Assembly: GCA_947567595.1 (NCBI GenBank)
Contig: CANOMQ010000002.1
Location: forward strand, 62,001-126,000
Direction: 5' to 3'
From: an uncultured Lachnospiraceae bacterium
Lineage (GTDB): Bacteria; Bacillota; Clostridia; Lachnospirales; Lachnospiraceae
DNA length: 64,000 bases
Shown here in pieces: positions 21,201 to 29,296 of this stretch. The notes under the pieces were generated by a model that saw nothing but the letters and a program-made list of their open reading frames with translations, made no database searches and was not told the DNA's origin. Position 1 is the stretch's first letter, and every line of letters begins with the position of its first letter. The position numbers and the translations under genes were made by a program.

Positions 21201-23630
21201 TCCTTCGCCTGCCGTCGCTGTTGCAATGTCTGCTAATTTGACGGTGTCGCCGGGGAATGCGGTGGTTTTTGTACCTGCGGTGACGCTACCGTTTGCAATT
21301 GTATCTTCTGTGATTTTTATCTTTTTTGCGTAGGTAATGTGGATGTTTTTGAAATAAATGCCCTGATACGTATTTGTCTTATCTAAATTATTTATGGAAA
21401 TATCCACATAACCGCTATTTCCAGCATAATCGTACGTATATGTTTTTGTCTCACTTTTTGCGAGAGCATTCTCATCTGTTTTATCTCCAACATTAATTGT
21501 ATAATTGGATGCGCAGCCTCCCACAGTATCATCTGTGCTAAAAGTAATTCTACCATCGCCTATAACAGGAATGGAAATTGTAGTACTACTTTTACTATAG
21601 GCATAAAGCATGCTGTTTTGTTTTTTTACTTGACTAAGCTTTAACCCGTTATAATAGGAAATACTAGTTTTGTTGTCATTCAATACATCCTTACAATTTT
21701 TGAAATCATCTGTCGTGAAATCCCAATCAGTAGGGCATTGATATTCAATATTAAGTGTATCATTTTCACCGGTTACTTCAAAACTTCCAATAGGGGTTTT
21801 GGCAGTATAAACGCTGCCTATGGTGGTTACACGGTATGTACCACCCTTTCTGAGTTTAATTACATCATTTATACCAAACTCATCTTTATATTCCTCACCA
21901 TCACTATGAGTAAATATAAGTTTTGCGCCTGCATCTGCCAGTACAGTTTTGGTAATAGTATTGCCATAAACATCTTTACTATTTTCATCCACATTCACTG
22001 TGACTGTATTTGTCAGCAGACTCTTATATTCTATATCCTTACTTACTGTGCCTTCGCTAACATCACTCTCGGAAATAGTTATCTTATCCTCAGAATATAT
22101 AGAACCTAACGCAGATGTATCAAGCGCATAATCATTGATACGACTTCCTTCTGACTTAATTGTATATGCAATGCCAATTTTCAGCTTTGCGCTATACGTC
22201 GTCTCCTCTCCAGTCTTTGTAGGTTCTACCACTACAGTTTCTTCTGGATTTTCTGCCTCAGTAAAAGTTATTTTTAAAGATTTCAAACCGTCAGGTACTA
22301 TAATTTTACCTGTCAATGTGGCTGTCGGTGCGGCAGTGCCTAATTTAATATCATGCGTAGGGCTGTCACTGCTATTGTCAGACAAATCCAGTGTTTTGGT
22401 GTCATCTGAAACCGCAAGACCTTCACTTGCAGATATTGTGTAAGAGTGTTTGTTGTATAATTTCACGCCTGTACTTACATAATTTTGTACTGAAATAGGC
22501 TCTGTTGCTTCTTGTGTGGCATTATCTGTAAAGGCAAGAGTGCCTTCTGTCACATTACTACCTTCTGAATTTGTTACAGTGCCCTTTACGGTCACTTCAT
22601 CAACGTGTTCCCTAGTGATACGAGAGATAATTAATGTATTTGCTTTTTCATTACCTGAAATAATAAGATAATCCCCATTTTTTGGCGCATAAAAATTCAA
22701 TGTATCTACATCTTTATTTTCATCTGTTGTTAAAATTTGAGTATTATCTTTAGATAAACTATCTAAATCAATTTTAAATTGTCCGTTACTCTCAGTAAAG
22801 GAAGGCTGATTATTATTTAAAAAGCCCTCATTATCTCGTTGCGCAAATATTATGTCTCCACTTGTTCCAGCTGCATCAACAGTTATAATGTCACCGGCAT
22901 CTGCATGTATTTCTGCCCAACTATAATATGTCTGCTTTCTTCCGTTATTAATACCATAGAATCGAATCGCATTCTTCCCATTTAACGTTACATTATAAAT
23001 ATGAGATGAGCTATATATCTTCAAACCATTTTCATCCGGATAAGAATGCAAGCCTGTAGGCGCTAAATCCGAATTGCTTCCCGTAAAAGCATTATCAGCA
23101 ACCGAATCTCCGCTAAAATCCCATATCGTCAGAGATGATGAAAAATTATCCTTTTCCTCATCCGCCTTCTCTTCTTCCCCGGTATCCTCTGATGCAGAAC
23201 TCTCGTCCTCAGAATTGTCTTCTTCGTCATCCGTTTCTGTCATAGAAACTGTTTTATCATCTGTTTCATCTTCCACACTCAAAGAAGACTCCATCTCAGA
23301 AGTCTGATCATCGTCCGATGTTTTTGTCTCCACTGTCTCATCAGCAGAAGCTTTTCCATCGTCGTTTCCGTCTGTGTTGTCATTATCGGTTTCTAACGTT
23401 TCGTCCGCTTCAACCGACTCTTTCACTTCAACTATCTCGTCCGCTTCAACCGTCTCGTCCGTGCGCTCTACGTCGTCACTGTCAACATCCGCTAATTGTT
23501 CGTAACTGTACCCCTCTTCTGTATTTTGAGAAGGTTCACTTGCGAAAGCTGTCATGTTTGACATGATCATGGCACCCGAAAGCAGGAATGCCAAAATGCG
23601 CTTTCCAAATTTCTTTTTAAATTTACTCAT
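15288..23630 (-). CDS. Giant secreted pectinesterase (CE8) with many surface modules
   Basis: The 2780-aa protein should remove methyl groups from pectin and so prepare it for the neighbouring pectate lyase. AAAGGAGG lies 5 nt before the ATG. The order is: signal peptide (1-30), Asp/Glu/Thr/Ser-rich linker (about 35-165), WDF-type CBM-like domain (about 168-337), carboxypeptidase-regulatory-like beta domains, a second WDF domain (about 632-770), three repeats ending in MPxSDVTxxxxF (about 764-1054), and a third CBM-like domain (to about 1214). The CE8 domain (about 1487-1850) has SSQDTLGRNG, VDYVCGD and YGRTWG, keeping both Asp, the Gln and the Arg. Four InlB-type (Listeria-Bacteroides) repeats follow (about 1856-2170), then DYTVxYxxNKxxG...G repeats to the end. 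It lacks LPXTG and ends in an aromatic tail (ETFTNFLKSIF). Confidence 0.92.
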   Translation of the reverse strand: MSKFKKKFGKRILAFLLSGAMIMSNMTAFASEPSQNTEEGYSYEQLADVDSDDVERTDETVEADEIVEVKESVEADETLETDNDNTDGNDDGKASADETVETKTSDDDQTSEMESSLSVEDETDDKTVSMTETDDEEDNSEDESSASEDTGEEEKADEEKDNFSSSLTIWDFSGDSVADNAFTGSNSDLAPTGLHSYPDENGLKIYSSSHIYNVTLNGKNAIRFYGINNGRKQTYYSWAEIHADAGDIITVDAAGTSGDIIFAQRDNEGFLNNNQPSFTESNGQFKIDLDSLSKDNTQILTTDENKDVDTLNFYAPKNGDYLIISGNEKANTLIISRITREHVDEVTVKGTVTNSEGSNVTEGTLAFTDNATQEATEPISVQNYVSTGVKLYNKHSYTISASEGLAVSDDTKTLDLSDNSSDSPTHDIKLGTAAPTATLTGKIIVPDGLKSLKITFTEAENPEETVVVEPTKTGEETTYSAKLKIGIAYTIKSEGSRINDYALDTSALGSIYSEDKITISESDVSEGTVSKDIEYKSLLTNTVTVNVDENSKDVYGNTITKTVLADAGAKLIFTHSDGEEYKDEFGINDVIKLRKGGTYRVTTIGSVYTAKTPIGSFEVTGENDTLNIEYQCPTDWDFTTDDFKNCKDVLNDNKTSISYYNGLKLSQVKKQNSMLYAYSKSSTTISIPVIGDGRITFSTDDTVGGCASNYTINVGDKTDENALAKSETKTYTYDYAGNSGYVDISINNLDKTNTYQGIYFKNIHITYAKKIKITEDTIANGSVTAGTKTTAFPGDTVKLADIATATAGEGAEFNAWKVTDKDGTDVSVSDNGTANASFVMPESDVTISAEFIKLGAQHNISIADAADIQNGTAEPATGDGSITQAAANAKVDLALVATATPAEPAENYALIKWEVTYQDADGQEQKIEVTKNSEGKYIFTMPDSDVTVKPVFVRQYRLDIAAADSVENGRVTAKSQEQQYAVQGDIVLLKDIAEATPANEYAFQAWKITYHDQSGIEATVSVTQNADGDDVFTMPDSNVTISAVFEPVVENNFKVWLDDLADENGTVAAEAHSYQGGTVTLIGQGSTQFTKFSSAENVERDGETHNGYKAGNRHATANDIPSIPTAGDGCCVVFEAKAAGMFKMYFWSSSFLRVWDFNTESGTRNGYTDSETAADFYAFDVVPGHTYVMSTTGKTNNMAYIGYQFIQNVDIEAEVALNRVDVEESALETLELTLTDAALGTEKAVVKKDTETIRLLKNHTYEITSNDGGVRAEVGGKDTFTVTSGDRITFDLHKVADETLTGEITGTAEGTVTSLKFVNMVNGSEFQATITGTAYSCDMKPGEYNAVVETTNGGKTYDRVSVKPGAENMNEVYVEVPDPSKARTYAPADIVKLEQTGLTLRSDNGGDVTGKAGASIKVPVTGKAAVTIETYYEASYTVNGKEYTNTSKSTNSNQSDNMMVEGDFVIEVTAGVATTYFRKISVSPVTAYKSELNVPGDYDTLNEAFDAIASMENRPEGEEGRVTVNLNKDIREQTVLRAPYVTLKGNNHTVDWYYGVGTLYYSVDPSTGLYSERLARDRYSSAEGNGQLWGGAFLVYGDHFTAEDTTFKNTYNYELTNEEKKDIAGSTLSVSRLAEGADVAASAYKERSNAFYIGADQIECYNCKILSSQDTLGRNGTADREYHVYFRDCVIGGNVDYVCGDFAAVFDNCELQWKTLSDKGNDKVGYIVAPKTKPYVLRNCEVTTDKTVEGLSGFYGRTWGNGSNATFINTETNGYIKTDGWGEMSKGEGATAVFKEYGNTSGGAPFASTGSFCPAANQTLEAVKDYIDTDTVSITDTVLGGWKPGHYSYGSNIPVDPKVKITFMNGDQVFFEDEVSDGIYDLSKVDTTTLVPPTGKKFVGWGTTPDSKEIIETTRHIKVPSTGRTLYALFADEGANIYKVYFEGYDGEELYDTTVLEGATITFDGSYNERDRYTFVGWKLKGGEKVYKEGETYQVTGDVTFVETWEAKPLEKYTVTLVDENGKEIKKETVEEGTEFTLPETTNKKEGYFFAGWQSDDDGHAYSAGSKYEITCNVTFKETWVQKSTKALTVTFADESGNKIGEQIIDEGANPVITLPDSITKRIGYEFVGWEDDYNWDLYKVGASYTVIRDVTFCERWEWQDYEKGMYIRMDEDAYYQGGAAVTPYMEVYYNGESLTAGTDYTVKYKNNKNAGEATLTVTGKNNFAGAIKKDVPFTIKPVSLDGSIDDYAPFMTVIKDAKVSPILTYMGKQLKMGKDFTIAGEGLSDKGKYTEVTGKDEKGNTKYNTLKATGINNFSGTLEIKVAVIDKKDAKGLAVDIDKNFKPVYGEDIDWHALFNGKTETVGGQTVTTPRTITVYEKGDKDKTPLTLGTNYTYAVMGDTTKVGTVKFMVVGMGEYSGMITKSFKISPKPLASDEIEISARCYDEKNGWEYRTDNLTAVYSSAGSTLNRLTIRYKTGEENGKPVFNGELRLNRDYKVTYSGNKKVGTGKAKIAFINDYKGTPAQTVVFTITGASLNDTYAIAPDMIYAKAGKAYASKPLVEDGSTIIKASEYVVSYGWASASDIKKDGTTQYTDGNKITLKEGDDYAEVKVTITPSAKSNYVLTQKDNAGNGIPKTTYYYVRKADNESALDLSKAKVEFFSDKDLQNQYKKIPYCGSEFYTPEGNKASNVDGDGAVYVKVTVNKTTVVDPSLYDVVWLNATNKGKATVVIVGKGPEFPAADKSFAVGGKTAGIAIDSIGQWVEPSNSWETFTNFLKSIF

Positions 23631-23649
23631 TTTTACCTCCTTTTAAAAC

Positions 23650-23674
23650 CTTACATCTATCTTAAAAATGTAAG
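23650..23674 (-). promoter_or_regulatory. Hairpin in the pectinesterase leader
   Basis: CTTACAT (23650-23656) and ATGTAAG (23668-23674) form a 7-bp stem just ahead of the ribosome site. A further CTTACAT copy lies at 23733-23739. It could protect or regulate the long leader, or be an operator. No family is recognised. Confidence 0.35.
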
Positions 23675-23803
23675 ACTTTTCAAACTGATAAATTTATCCA
23701 ATAAACCTCAACCTTACCAGTAGCATGAAAGCTCTTACATTTATAACTTTAGAAAAATTTAATATTTTTTAATTCTTTGTTTATCTTTGATAATTTAGAT
23801 ACC

Positions 23804-23832
23804 ATTTTAACACTATTCCACAAATTTTGCAA
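23804..23832 (-). promoter_or_regulatory. Promoter of the pectinesterase gene
   Basis: TTGCAA and TAAAAT on the minus strand are separated by 17 nt, with an extended -10 (TGTTAAAAT). This predicts a leader of about 165 nt. Confidence 0.65.
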
Positions 23833-24102
23833 TTAATTATTCATTTTTTTATCTATTTTTATAAATAATTTTTATAATTGTTTACATTAAAAGCATCAAA
23901 CCATACAATCCCTTCACCGTCAAATGCACGATTTGAAGTAAATACACCCTATTTCCATCCAAATTTCCATATAAACAATGACACTAATAAAACTATTTAC
24001 AGTTCTAAATATCTTGTTCCCATAACGCGCCTACTTCCGCTAAGAGCTACTCCCTAACCATCCAAACGCAATAACCACCAAATTATCCACCAAATGCATC
24101 AA
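23833..24102. other. Non-coding stretch upstream of the pectinesterase
   Basis: No gene, tRNA or clear repeat is visible. The sequence becomes less AT-rich toward 24100. Control sites for the pectinesterase could lie here. Confidence 0.4.
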
Positions 24103-24134
24103 AAAAAGAACCTGCTTCAACGCAAGTTCTTTCT
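24103..24134 (-). terminator. Terminator of the Rpn nuclease gene
   Basis: The stem AAGAACCTGC / GCAAGTTCTT has one mismatch and a TTCAAC loop, and A and T runs flank it. It lies 30 nt beyond the stop at 24164. Confidence 0.75.
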
Positions 24135-24163
24135 TAAAATACCTGTCATATTTCGACATATTA

Positions 24164-25126
24164 TTATAATTTTACAGCAAGCCCGATTTTCTTTTCAAAT
24201 TCCTCCATCGTTTCCACTCTTGCCGCCAGTTTTAGCCATTTTCCCAAGACTGCCAAATCGCTCTGGTTTATGATAAAGCTTCTCAAATTCTCTGAAACTT
24301 CACCATAATCCTCCAAAAAATTTAAAATTCCTTTTATCAGTCCTTTCGCTTCACCTTCCATCAATCCTTTTACTTCTCCTTCCATCAGTCCTTCCTCATA
24401 TCCTTCTTCCCGTATCCCTTTCACGAATACCTCCTCATTAAACTCCGTCAAACACACACTTATCACCTCCGATTTATGTTTTATCAGAAATTCCGACATT
24501 ATCCCGTCCCTTATGCAGCTTTCCACCGCCGCATTGATTGCAGCGTTAATGTCCATTCCGCTTTTCTGATTATCCCGTATCCTGTTAACCAGCTCCATGT
24601 ACTCCCACAACGGCTTACACCGCTTGAGCAGTTCGTCATTTTTTCCCCTGTTCAGATTATAAACAACCGCCGTCCATTCAAAACCGCCCTTGCTTTCCTG
24701 CATAAACGCATCTGACAGCTTCAGCCTGACAACCGCCTCGCTCTTATCCGTCCCGTTATAAAATACGACATACTGCGGCGTCGGTATCTTTTGCAGCTTT
24801 GTCCCGTATATGTTCAGTTGATTTGTTTTAATGTAACTGCTGTACAAATTCCCAAAATACATCAGTCCCCTTACTGGCATATTCGGATTGATTGTGCTCT
24901 GCTGTTCCCACAAGGTCAGGTTTCCGTCCAGCAAAACGGATACGTCATTCTTCATGCCGATATAAATGACATCTTCAATCGTTTTAATCGTAATATCATC
25001 CACATCCTCATGCGCCGTTCCGTTCAAGGCATTGTACAGGGACAGCATATCCTCCTTATATTCCTCTGTCCCGAAACGCATTCTGAAAAGCCTGTCCTTA
25101 TACTCCCTGTTCACTTTGGTTTCCAT
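24164..25126 (-). CDS. Rpn-family recombination-promoting nuclease / PD-(D/E)XK transposase-like protein
   Basis: The 320-aa protein is an intact member of the Rpn (transposase_31-like) family. The nuclease core lies at about 50-110, with DVSVLLDGNLTLWEQQSTIN giving the Asp and the E-x-Q of the PD-(D/E)XK site, followed by NMPVRGLMY. The C-terminal part is charged and carries the tandem repeat EGEVKGLMEGEAKGLIKG, a common hallmark of this family in Lachnospiraceae. GGAGGG lies 10 nt before the ATG. Known relatives are DNA nucleases that stimulate RecA-independent recombination; no transposon ends are seen here. It is transcribed alone, between the pectinesterase and a methyltransferase. Confidence 0.88.
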   Translation of the reverse strand: METKVNREYKDRLFRMRFGTEEYKEDMLSLYNALNGTAHEDVDDITIKTIEDVIYIGMKNDVSVLLDGNLTLWEQQSTINPNMPVRGLMYFGNLYSSYIKTNQLNIYGTKLQKIPTPQYVVFYNGTDKSEAVVRLKLSDAFMQESKGGFEWTAVVYNLNRGKNDELLKRCKPLWEYMELVNRIRDNQKSGMDINAAINAAVESCIRDGIMSEFLIKHKSEVISVCLTEFNEEVFVKGIREEGYEEGLMEGEVKGLMEGEAKGLIKGILNFLEDYGEVSENLRSFIINQSDLAVLGKWLKLAARVETMEEFEKKIGLAVKL

Positions 25127-25290
25127 CGTCTTTGGTCCCTCCTATTATATCAATTATTCCAGCCACATTCAATTGCTCTTTTGATTTTCTCTGTTTTTGG
25201 AATTTGCATTCATTATATCTTACTTTTTTCTGTTTTTCATTGGACATTTAATCCAAAAACACATTTGCTTTAAATTTTTCGAAATAAACT

Positions 25291-25324
25291 AAGACCTCGC
25301 ACCACACCGTGTACGAGGTCTTTT
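25291..25324 (-). terminator. Terminator of the methyltransferase gene
   Basis: The stem AAGACCTCG / CGAGGTCTT with a 14-base loop is followed on the minus strand by a T-rich tail. It lies 12 nt after the stop codon. Confidence 0.85.
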
Positions 25325-25335
25325 CCTATCACAAT

Positions 25336-26106
25336 CTACTCATCCCACTTCCGCGCCACCAAAAGAAACCGATGTGTTCTCCCTTCAATAATGCCGTTTC
25401 GCTCCAAAATTCCCTGCGCACGCTCCAAATTTGCCAAGCAGTCCTTTACATTAAAGTCTGGGAACTCCCATTCGATAACATGCGCAAACCAGACAAGCGC
25501 CCCGACGTCCCAAAATCTTATCGAACCAAATGTCTCTTCCGCCTTGATAACGGAAAGCCCTTCGCTTTCAAATGCAGCTTGGGCAATTTTTAAATATTGG
25601 TTCGGGAACGGGAGGGCGGGCACATCGTTTAACAACAGCTCCACAAGCTCCCGGTCGTTTTCCGCGCCGACCTGCTGTGTGATAAAAACGCCGCCTGTTT
25701 TTAGTACGCGCCGGATTTCACTTGGGTTAAAATTTCCGTGGCGGTTGATGACAAGGTCAAAGCTTTCGTCATCAAACGGCAGCAAGCCGTTGCCGTCAGC
25801 TTGGCGAAAATCAATGCCCAGCGGCAGCAGCGTTTTTTCGCATAGCGCGACATTTGGCGGATAGTTCTCGGTTGCCGCCAAATTGCAGCAGGGGTGGTTT
25901 AGGGACAGCAGAAATTCGCCGCCGCCTGTGTCGATGTCAAGCAGCTTTTTCTCCGGCTGTAAATACTGCCCGACAAGCCCTCGGTAATCCCACGGCAAGT
26001 CGTCCTGCTCGGCATATCTTCCCTGTATGTGGGAAAAATCCCAGCCGTGGATATGCGCCGTTTCCTCTTCCTGTAGCCACTGTGCCAATTGTGTTTTTTT
26101 ATCCAT
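25336..26106 (-). CDS. Class I SAM-dependent methyltransferase
   Basis: The 256-aa cytosolic enzyme has the SAM-binding motif I LLDIDTGGGEFLLSL (about 70-84), an acidic residue after strand 2 (AATENYPPN), and motif IV-like FDLVINRHGNFNP with the post-motif LKTGGVFITQQVG. The start at 26106 is chosen because AAAAGGAG lies 7 nt upstream; a longer frame to 26178 lacks a ribosome site. The substrate cannot be read from sequence. The overall pattern resembles small-molecule or rRNA guanine methyltransferase-like proteins. It follows a lipoprotein gene with a 203-bp gap that contains nested inverted repeats. Confidence 0.85.
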   Translation of the reverse strand: MDKKTQLAQWLQEEETAHIHGWDFSHIQGRYAEQDDLPWDYRGLVGQYLQPEKKLLDIDTGGGEFLLSLNHPCCNLAATENYPPNVALCEKTLLPLGIDFRQADGNGLLPFDDESFDLVINRHGNFNPSEIRRVLKTGGVFITQQVGAENDRELVELLLNDVPALPFPNQYLKIAQAAFESEGLSVIKAEETFGSIRFWDVGALVWFAHVIEWEFPDFNVKDCLANLERAQGILERNGIIEGRTHRFLLVARKWDE

Positions 26107-26152
26107 TTTTTCTGCTCCTTTTCGTATTTGATTTATGAAATTGCTACGATTT

Positions 26153-26226
26153 GGTGCAGTTTTCTGATAACAGGACAATGAATGAACCTCGGTGCAATCT
26201 GTTATCAGATTTACAACTGCACCGAG
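26153..26226 (-). repeat. Nested inverted repeats able to form alternative hairpins
   Basis: GGTGCAGT and CTGATAACAG (26153-26173) are complementary to CTGTTATCAG and ACTGCACC (26199-26223). A second, exclusive pairing joins CTCGGTGCA (26188-26196) with TGCACCGAG (26218-26226). It lies in the leader of the methyltransferase gene. It could be an attenuator, an operator or a small repeat element; no known RNA family is recognised. Confidence 0.55.
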
Positions 26227-26309
26227 TATTTACTTCGGATATTCCGCATTCGCGTCTCACCTCCCAATCTATGTGTGCAGGCTCCAAAAAGCCCCAAATG
26301 ATGACCGAT

Positions 26310-27560
26310 TTAACACGCAATCTCAGAAATTGCGAGAACCTCCTGTGCGAATTGTCCGGCTGTAATTTCGGCTGTCTGCCATAACGCAAGACTACTATCC
26401 ACCCGCGAAGCCTGACGAATATACAATTCCCCCGTATCCCTTTGCACATAAAATCCCGTCAGCTTTCCCTCATTGAATGTCATTTTTTCCAAATAAAATC
26501 CCTGTTCCAAAAGCGCCTTGTCCCCCATCGGATAAGTACCTTTCAGATTGCCTGCGTAATCATAAAACGATACATTGTCCGCCAAGCATTGTGACAGCTC
26601 TTCCGTCGCCACGTTTTCCAACCCTTCCGCATTACTGCAAAAATAACCATCGTCCGCAAACAAATACTCCCCGGCGATTAACCGATTATCCAAACGCTGC
26701 GTCTCCCCATTATCCCTCACCGCAACAATTTCATAATCAGACGACTCACCTGACTCTCCTAAGACAATCAGACCGTACTGGTTAAAATCCAGTACATACG
26801 AAATATCCCACCTGTTGGTTTCCCACAGCTTCTGCCCGTTCCATTCCCCGTTTTCGTCCGCTTGGGCAAACCAGTATTCCCTATGCTTCCCTTCCTTATC
26901 ATAAATTTCATACACCATCGCACCATCATTGCGCGTCCGCACGTCCCCAAGAAAATAGTCCTTATTTTTTCCGGTTGCAGGCTGATAAAGCTCCGTAATG
27001 CTGCCGTCCGAAAGGCTTAATTTTTTCAGCGTATGCTCTTTTCTAAATATGTCCTGACGCGCCCATTCACTATAATAAATGCAACCGTCACAAACATACC
27101 AAAACGGGCCAATCTGCATATCCTTTGCCACGCTGTAATAACAGCCGTTTTCCTGCGTGTCCATATCATATATGAAAAATGACGCGCTGTCCTTGGATAC
27201 GGTTATGACAAGATTTTCATACTGCCTGCACTGCATTCCCGAATGCTCATCCACCTGAAAAATCGTGTTCAAGGTCAAATCCTGCTTGGCGTATGTTTTC
27301 CCTTGTTTTTTATAAATCGCCGTACCCAGTATCAAGGTATCGTCATGGCAGATATAATTGTCCATGCCATAATTCAAGCCCGAAATATTGCGGTAACTCA
27401 ACTCTGGTATTTCCTCCGGCTCTGCCGTATATTTGGAAAGGTTTTCATCATATTCTGCCGCTGTTTCCTTCGTATCTGAAATTGCTTCTCCTTTGCCGCA
27501 CCCTAATAGCATGGTGCATATTGCAAGTGCCGCGCAAAATAAAATTGTTTTCTTATGCAT
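26310..27560 (-). CDS. Lipoprotein, probable beta-propeller-like repeat protein
   Basis: The 416-aa protein begins with a lipoprotein signal (MHKKTILFCAALAICTMLLGC, lipobox LLGC), so it should be anchored to the outer face of the membrane. The start at 27560 has AAAGGAG 7 nt upstream; the longer frame to 27602 lacks one. The rest is beta-rich with repeated short blades (for example DDTLILGTAIY, ENLVITVSKDS, GCIYYSEWAR, YGLIVLGES), as in DUF5050-like propellers. The function is unknown. It lies 66 nt after a second lipoprotein gene, and both follow a PRiA4-ORF3-like gene on the same strand, so the three may be co-transcribed. Confidence 0.8.
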   Translation of the reverse strand: MHKKTILFCAALAICTMLLGCGKGEAISDTKETAAEYDENLSKYTAEPEEIPELSYRNISGLNYGMDNYICHDDTLILGTAIYKKQGKTYAKQDLTLNTIFQVDEHSGMQCRQYENLVITVSKDSASFFIYDMDTQENGCYYSVAKDMQIGPFWYVCDGCIYYSEWARQDIFRKEHTLKKLSLSDGSITELYQPATGKNKDYFLGDVRTRNDGAMVYEIYDKEGKHREYWFAQADENGEWNGQKLWETNRWDISYVLDFNQYGLIVLGESGESSDYEIVAVRDNGETQRLDNRLIAGEYLFADDGYFCSNAEGLENVATEELSQCLADNVSFYDYAGNLKGTYPMGDKALLEQGFYLEKMTFNEGKLTGFYVQRDTGELYIRQASRVDSSLALWQTAEITAGQFAQEVLAISEIAC

Positions 27561-27626
27561 AAAAGCTCTCCTTTTCACACTTGTTTTCCATATCATTTGC
27601 AATACAATATTCCCGCCCCTATCCGT

Positions 27627-28499
27627 TTACTGATACGAACCATTAAAGGCAGACAACAGCGCATCATACAAAAGCTCCAGCTCCTGCCGTTTTTCCTCCT
27701 CGCTCCAAGCAATAAGGTCTCTTGGAAACGTTTCCGGCACCGTTTTATAGCAAATCTCCCGTTTCGTATACCCGTCCATATACGCGGCGAGAAGCTCCCG
27801 CAGCGTATCCGGCTCATATACCTGCTCGCCAAGGAAATATAATTTCTGCTCCTGCGACGGTGAGACCTCCTCTATCCGCACCAGCTCCTTCGGTGCTGTC
27901 CCTGCCTGTAAATCTGTTTCGTACAGATACAGCGTACAAATACCGCCGCCAAAAGAACTGTTATCCAAAGAAAGATAGCGGTATGAACCATTGTTGTCCA
28001 CATATGCGTCCAACAGCGCAATGTCAAGAAACGGCGACAGCTTTTTATAATCTGTCCCGAAAACGATATGCTCCTCGAAAACGGCAAGCGTATCCGCATA
28101 AGAGTGTACCGCGCCATTCTCCTGCTTGTAAATGTAGACGCAATTTTGACCGCAGTGATTGGCGGGAAACGTGACAAGCATTTCCAAAACCCCGTCAAAA
28201 TCAATATCCGCAACGGAAAATTCCCACCCCCGCGCGCTGTCAAGTGGCTGCAGGAAGTGCTCCCACAAAACGCTGTCCGCCGTCCAGTCAAACGTCACAA
28301 ACGCTGTAATGTCGACTTCCTGTTCCTGCCCATCTGCGGACTGCGTTGGAATTGCTTCAGGTGTTGGCGTTTCCTGTACAATAGTATTTTGTTCCAATGA
28401 GGCAGAAATGGTTTCATACTCTGTATCTGTATTTTTGATACAGGACACGAAAAAGAAGCTGCAAAGAACGCAGCATATGGGCAAAAATATCCGTTTCAT
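27627..28499 (-). CDS. Lipoprotein of unknown function
   Basis: The 290-aa protein has a lipoprotein signal peptide ending in FFVSC (Cys about 20), then a Thr/Pro/Gln-rich linker (VQETPTPEAIPTQS), then a domain with DFDGVLEMLVTFP, an Asp-rich FG-GAP/VCBS-like turn often seen in extracellular proteins. Its start overlaps the stop of the 28496-29224 gene in an ATGA, which indicates translational coupling. The function is unknown; the surface location is well supported. Confidence 0.8.
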   Translation of the reverse strand: MKRIFLPICCVLCSFFFVSCIKNTDTEYETISASLEQNTIVQETPTPEAIPTQSADGQEQEVDITAFVTFDWTADSVLWEHFLQPLDSARGWEFSVADIDFDGVLEMLVTFPANHCGQNCVYIYKQENGAVHSYADTLAVFEEHIVFGTDYKKLSPFLDIALLDAYVDNNGSYRYLSLDNSSFGGGICTLYLYETDLQAGTAPKELVRIEEVSPSQEQKLYFLGEQVYEPDTLRELLAAYMDGYTKREICYKTVPETFPRDLIAWSEEEKRQELELLYDALLSAFNGSYQ

Positions 28500-29224
28500 G
28501 GGATCTCCACGTCCGGAACAAACTGGTCAGGATACTTGCTGCTTCCCTGATAACCGCAAGTTCCCATTCTCGGTGAATTGCACACATTTAACTGCATATC
28601 CTCACCGCATTCATGCGTTTTGCTGCAGTCTTCACACAAAAATCCCCCGCCGCTTTCCCAAATACATTCCGTGCAAATTACCACCGCGGGCTTTTTGCCG
28701 CACTCGCTGCACATTATCTCATAAGGATTATTTCTTGACAAAATTGTCAGTTCGTCCTTTTGGCAATTCCGTTTCCTATAATCAACTACATCTATCGCCA
28801 AGTCTGTTGAAGAGCCAAAATCATATTCATACGAAAATGTCATACCTTTCGCAAGCACCTTGCCCAGCTTACACTTCATGCTCTTTGGCGGTTTGCCCCA
28901 AAAGAAATCCATATCTGTTTCGATTTCATAGCTCTCACCATTAATCTCAAAAGCACTCAGATGCCCGCAGCATTCAAGCCATATGTCCCTAAGAAAATCG
29001 TCAATATCCAGTAGTGTTGCCGTTTCTTTTATTTCAATAAACAGCCAGTAAGCCTTGCTATATGGGGAATAGATTGCCAAATCAAAATAGCCGCATTGTT
29101 TCGTTCCGGTTTCTGCTGCAATTCTGTTTTGGCGTTCCTTGCACTCTGATAAATGCTTCTTCATATATCCAAACGTGTATTCTTTTCCGCAAAATTTACA
29201 TTTTCCTTTTATCCTTTGAGCCAT
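28496..29224 (-). CDS. PRiA4-ORF3-like protein flanked by zinc-binding motifs
   Basis: The 242-aa cytosolic protein has an N-terminal zinc finger CKFCGKEYTFGYMKKHLSEC (about 9-28). A central region has the features of the plasmid pRiA4b ORF-3-like family (DIDDFLRDIWLECCGHLSAF and FSYEYDFGSSTDLAIDVV). A C-terminal Cys/His cluster (MCSECGKK, CTECIWE, CEDCSKTHECG) resembles a small treble-clef or B-box finger. The role of this family is not known. It is coupled through ATGA to a lipoprotein gene, which is an unusual pairing for a cytosolic zinc protein. Confidence 0.8.
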   Translation of the reverse strand: MAQRIKGKCKFCGKEYTFGYMKKHLSECKERQNRIAAETGTKQCGYFDLAIYSPYSKAYWLFIEIKETATLLDIDDFLRDIWLECCGHLSAFEINGESYEIETDMDFFWGKPPKSMKCKLGKVLAKGMTFSYEYDFGSSTDLAIDVVDYRKRNCQKDELTILSRNNPYEIMCSECGKKPAVVICTECIWESGGGFLCEDCSKTHECGEDMQLNVCNSPRMGTCGYQGSSKYPDQFVPDVEIP

Positions 29225-29296
29225 ATCGTTCTCCCTTCCTTCCTTGGTTTTGATTGACCTGTTTTAATAGGCAGGTTAATAGACCGTTTTCAATAA

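Noticed and set aside
26144..26449. 101-aa minus-strand frame between the lipoprotein and methyltransferase genes
   Set aside because: It overlaps the end of the lipoprotein gene in another frame, has no ribosome site and covers the inverted repeats; it is a chance frame.
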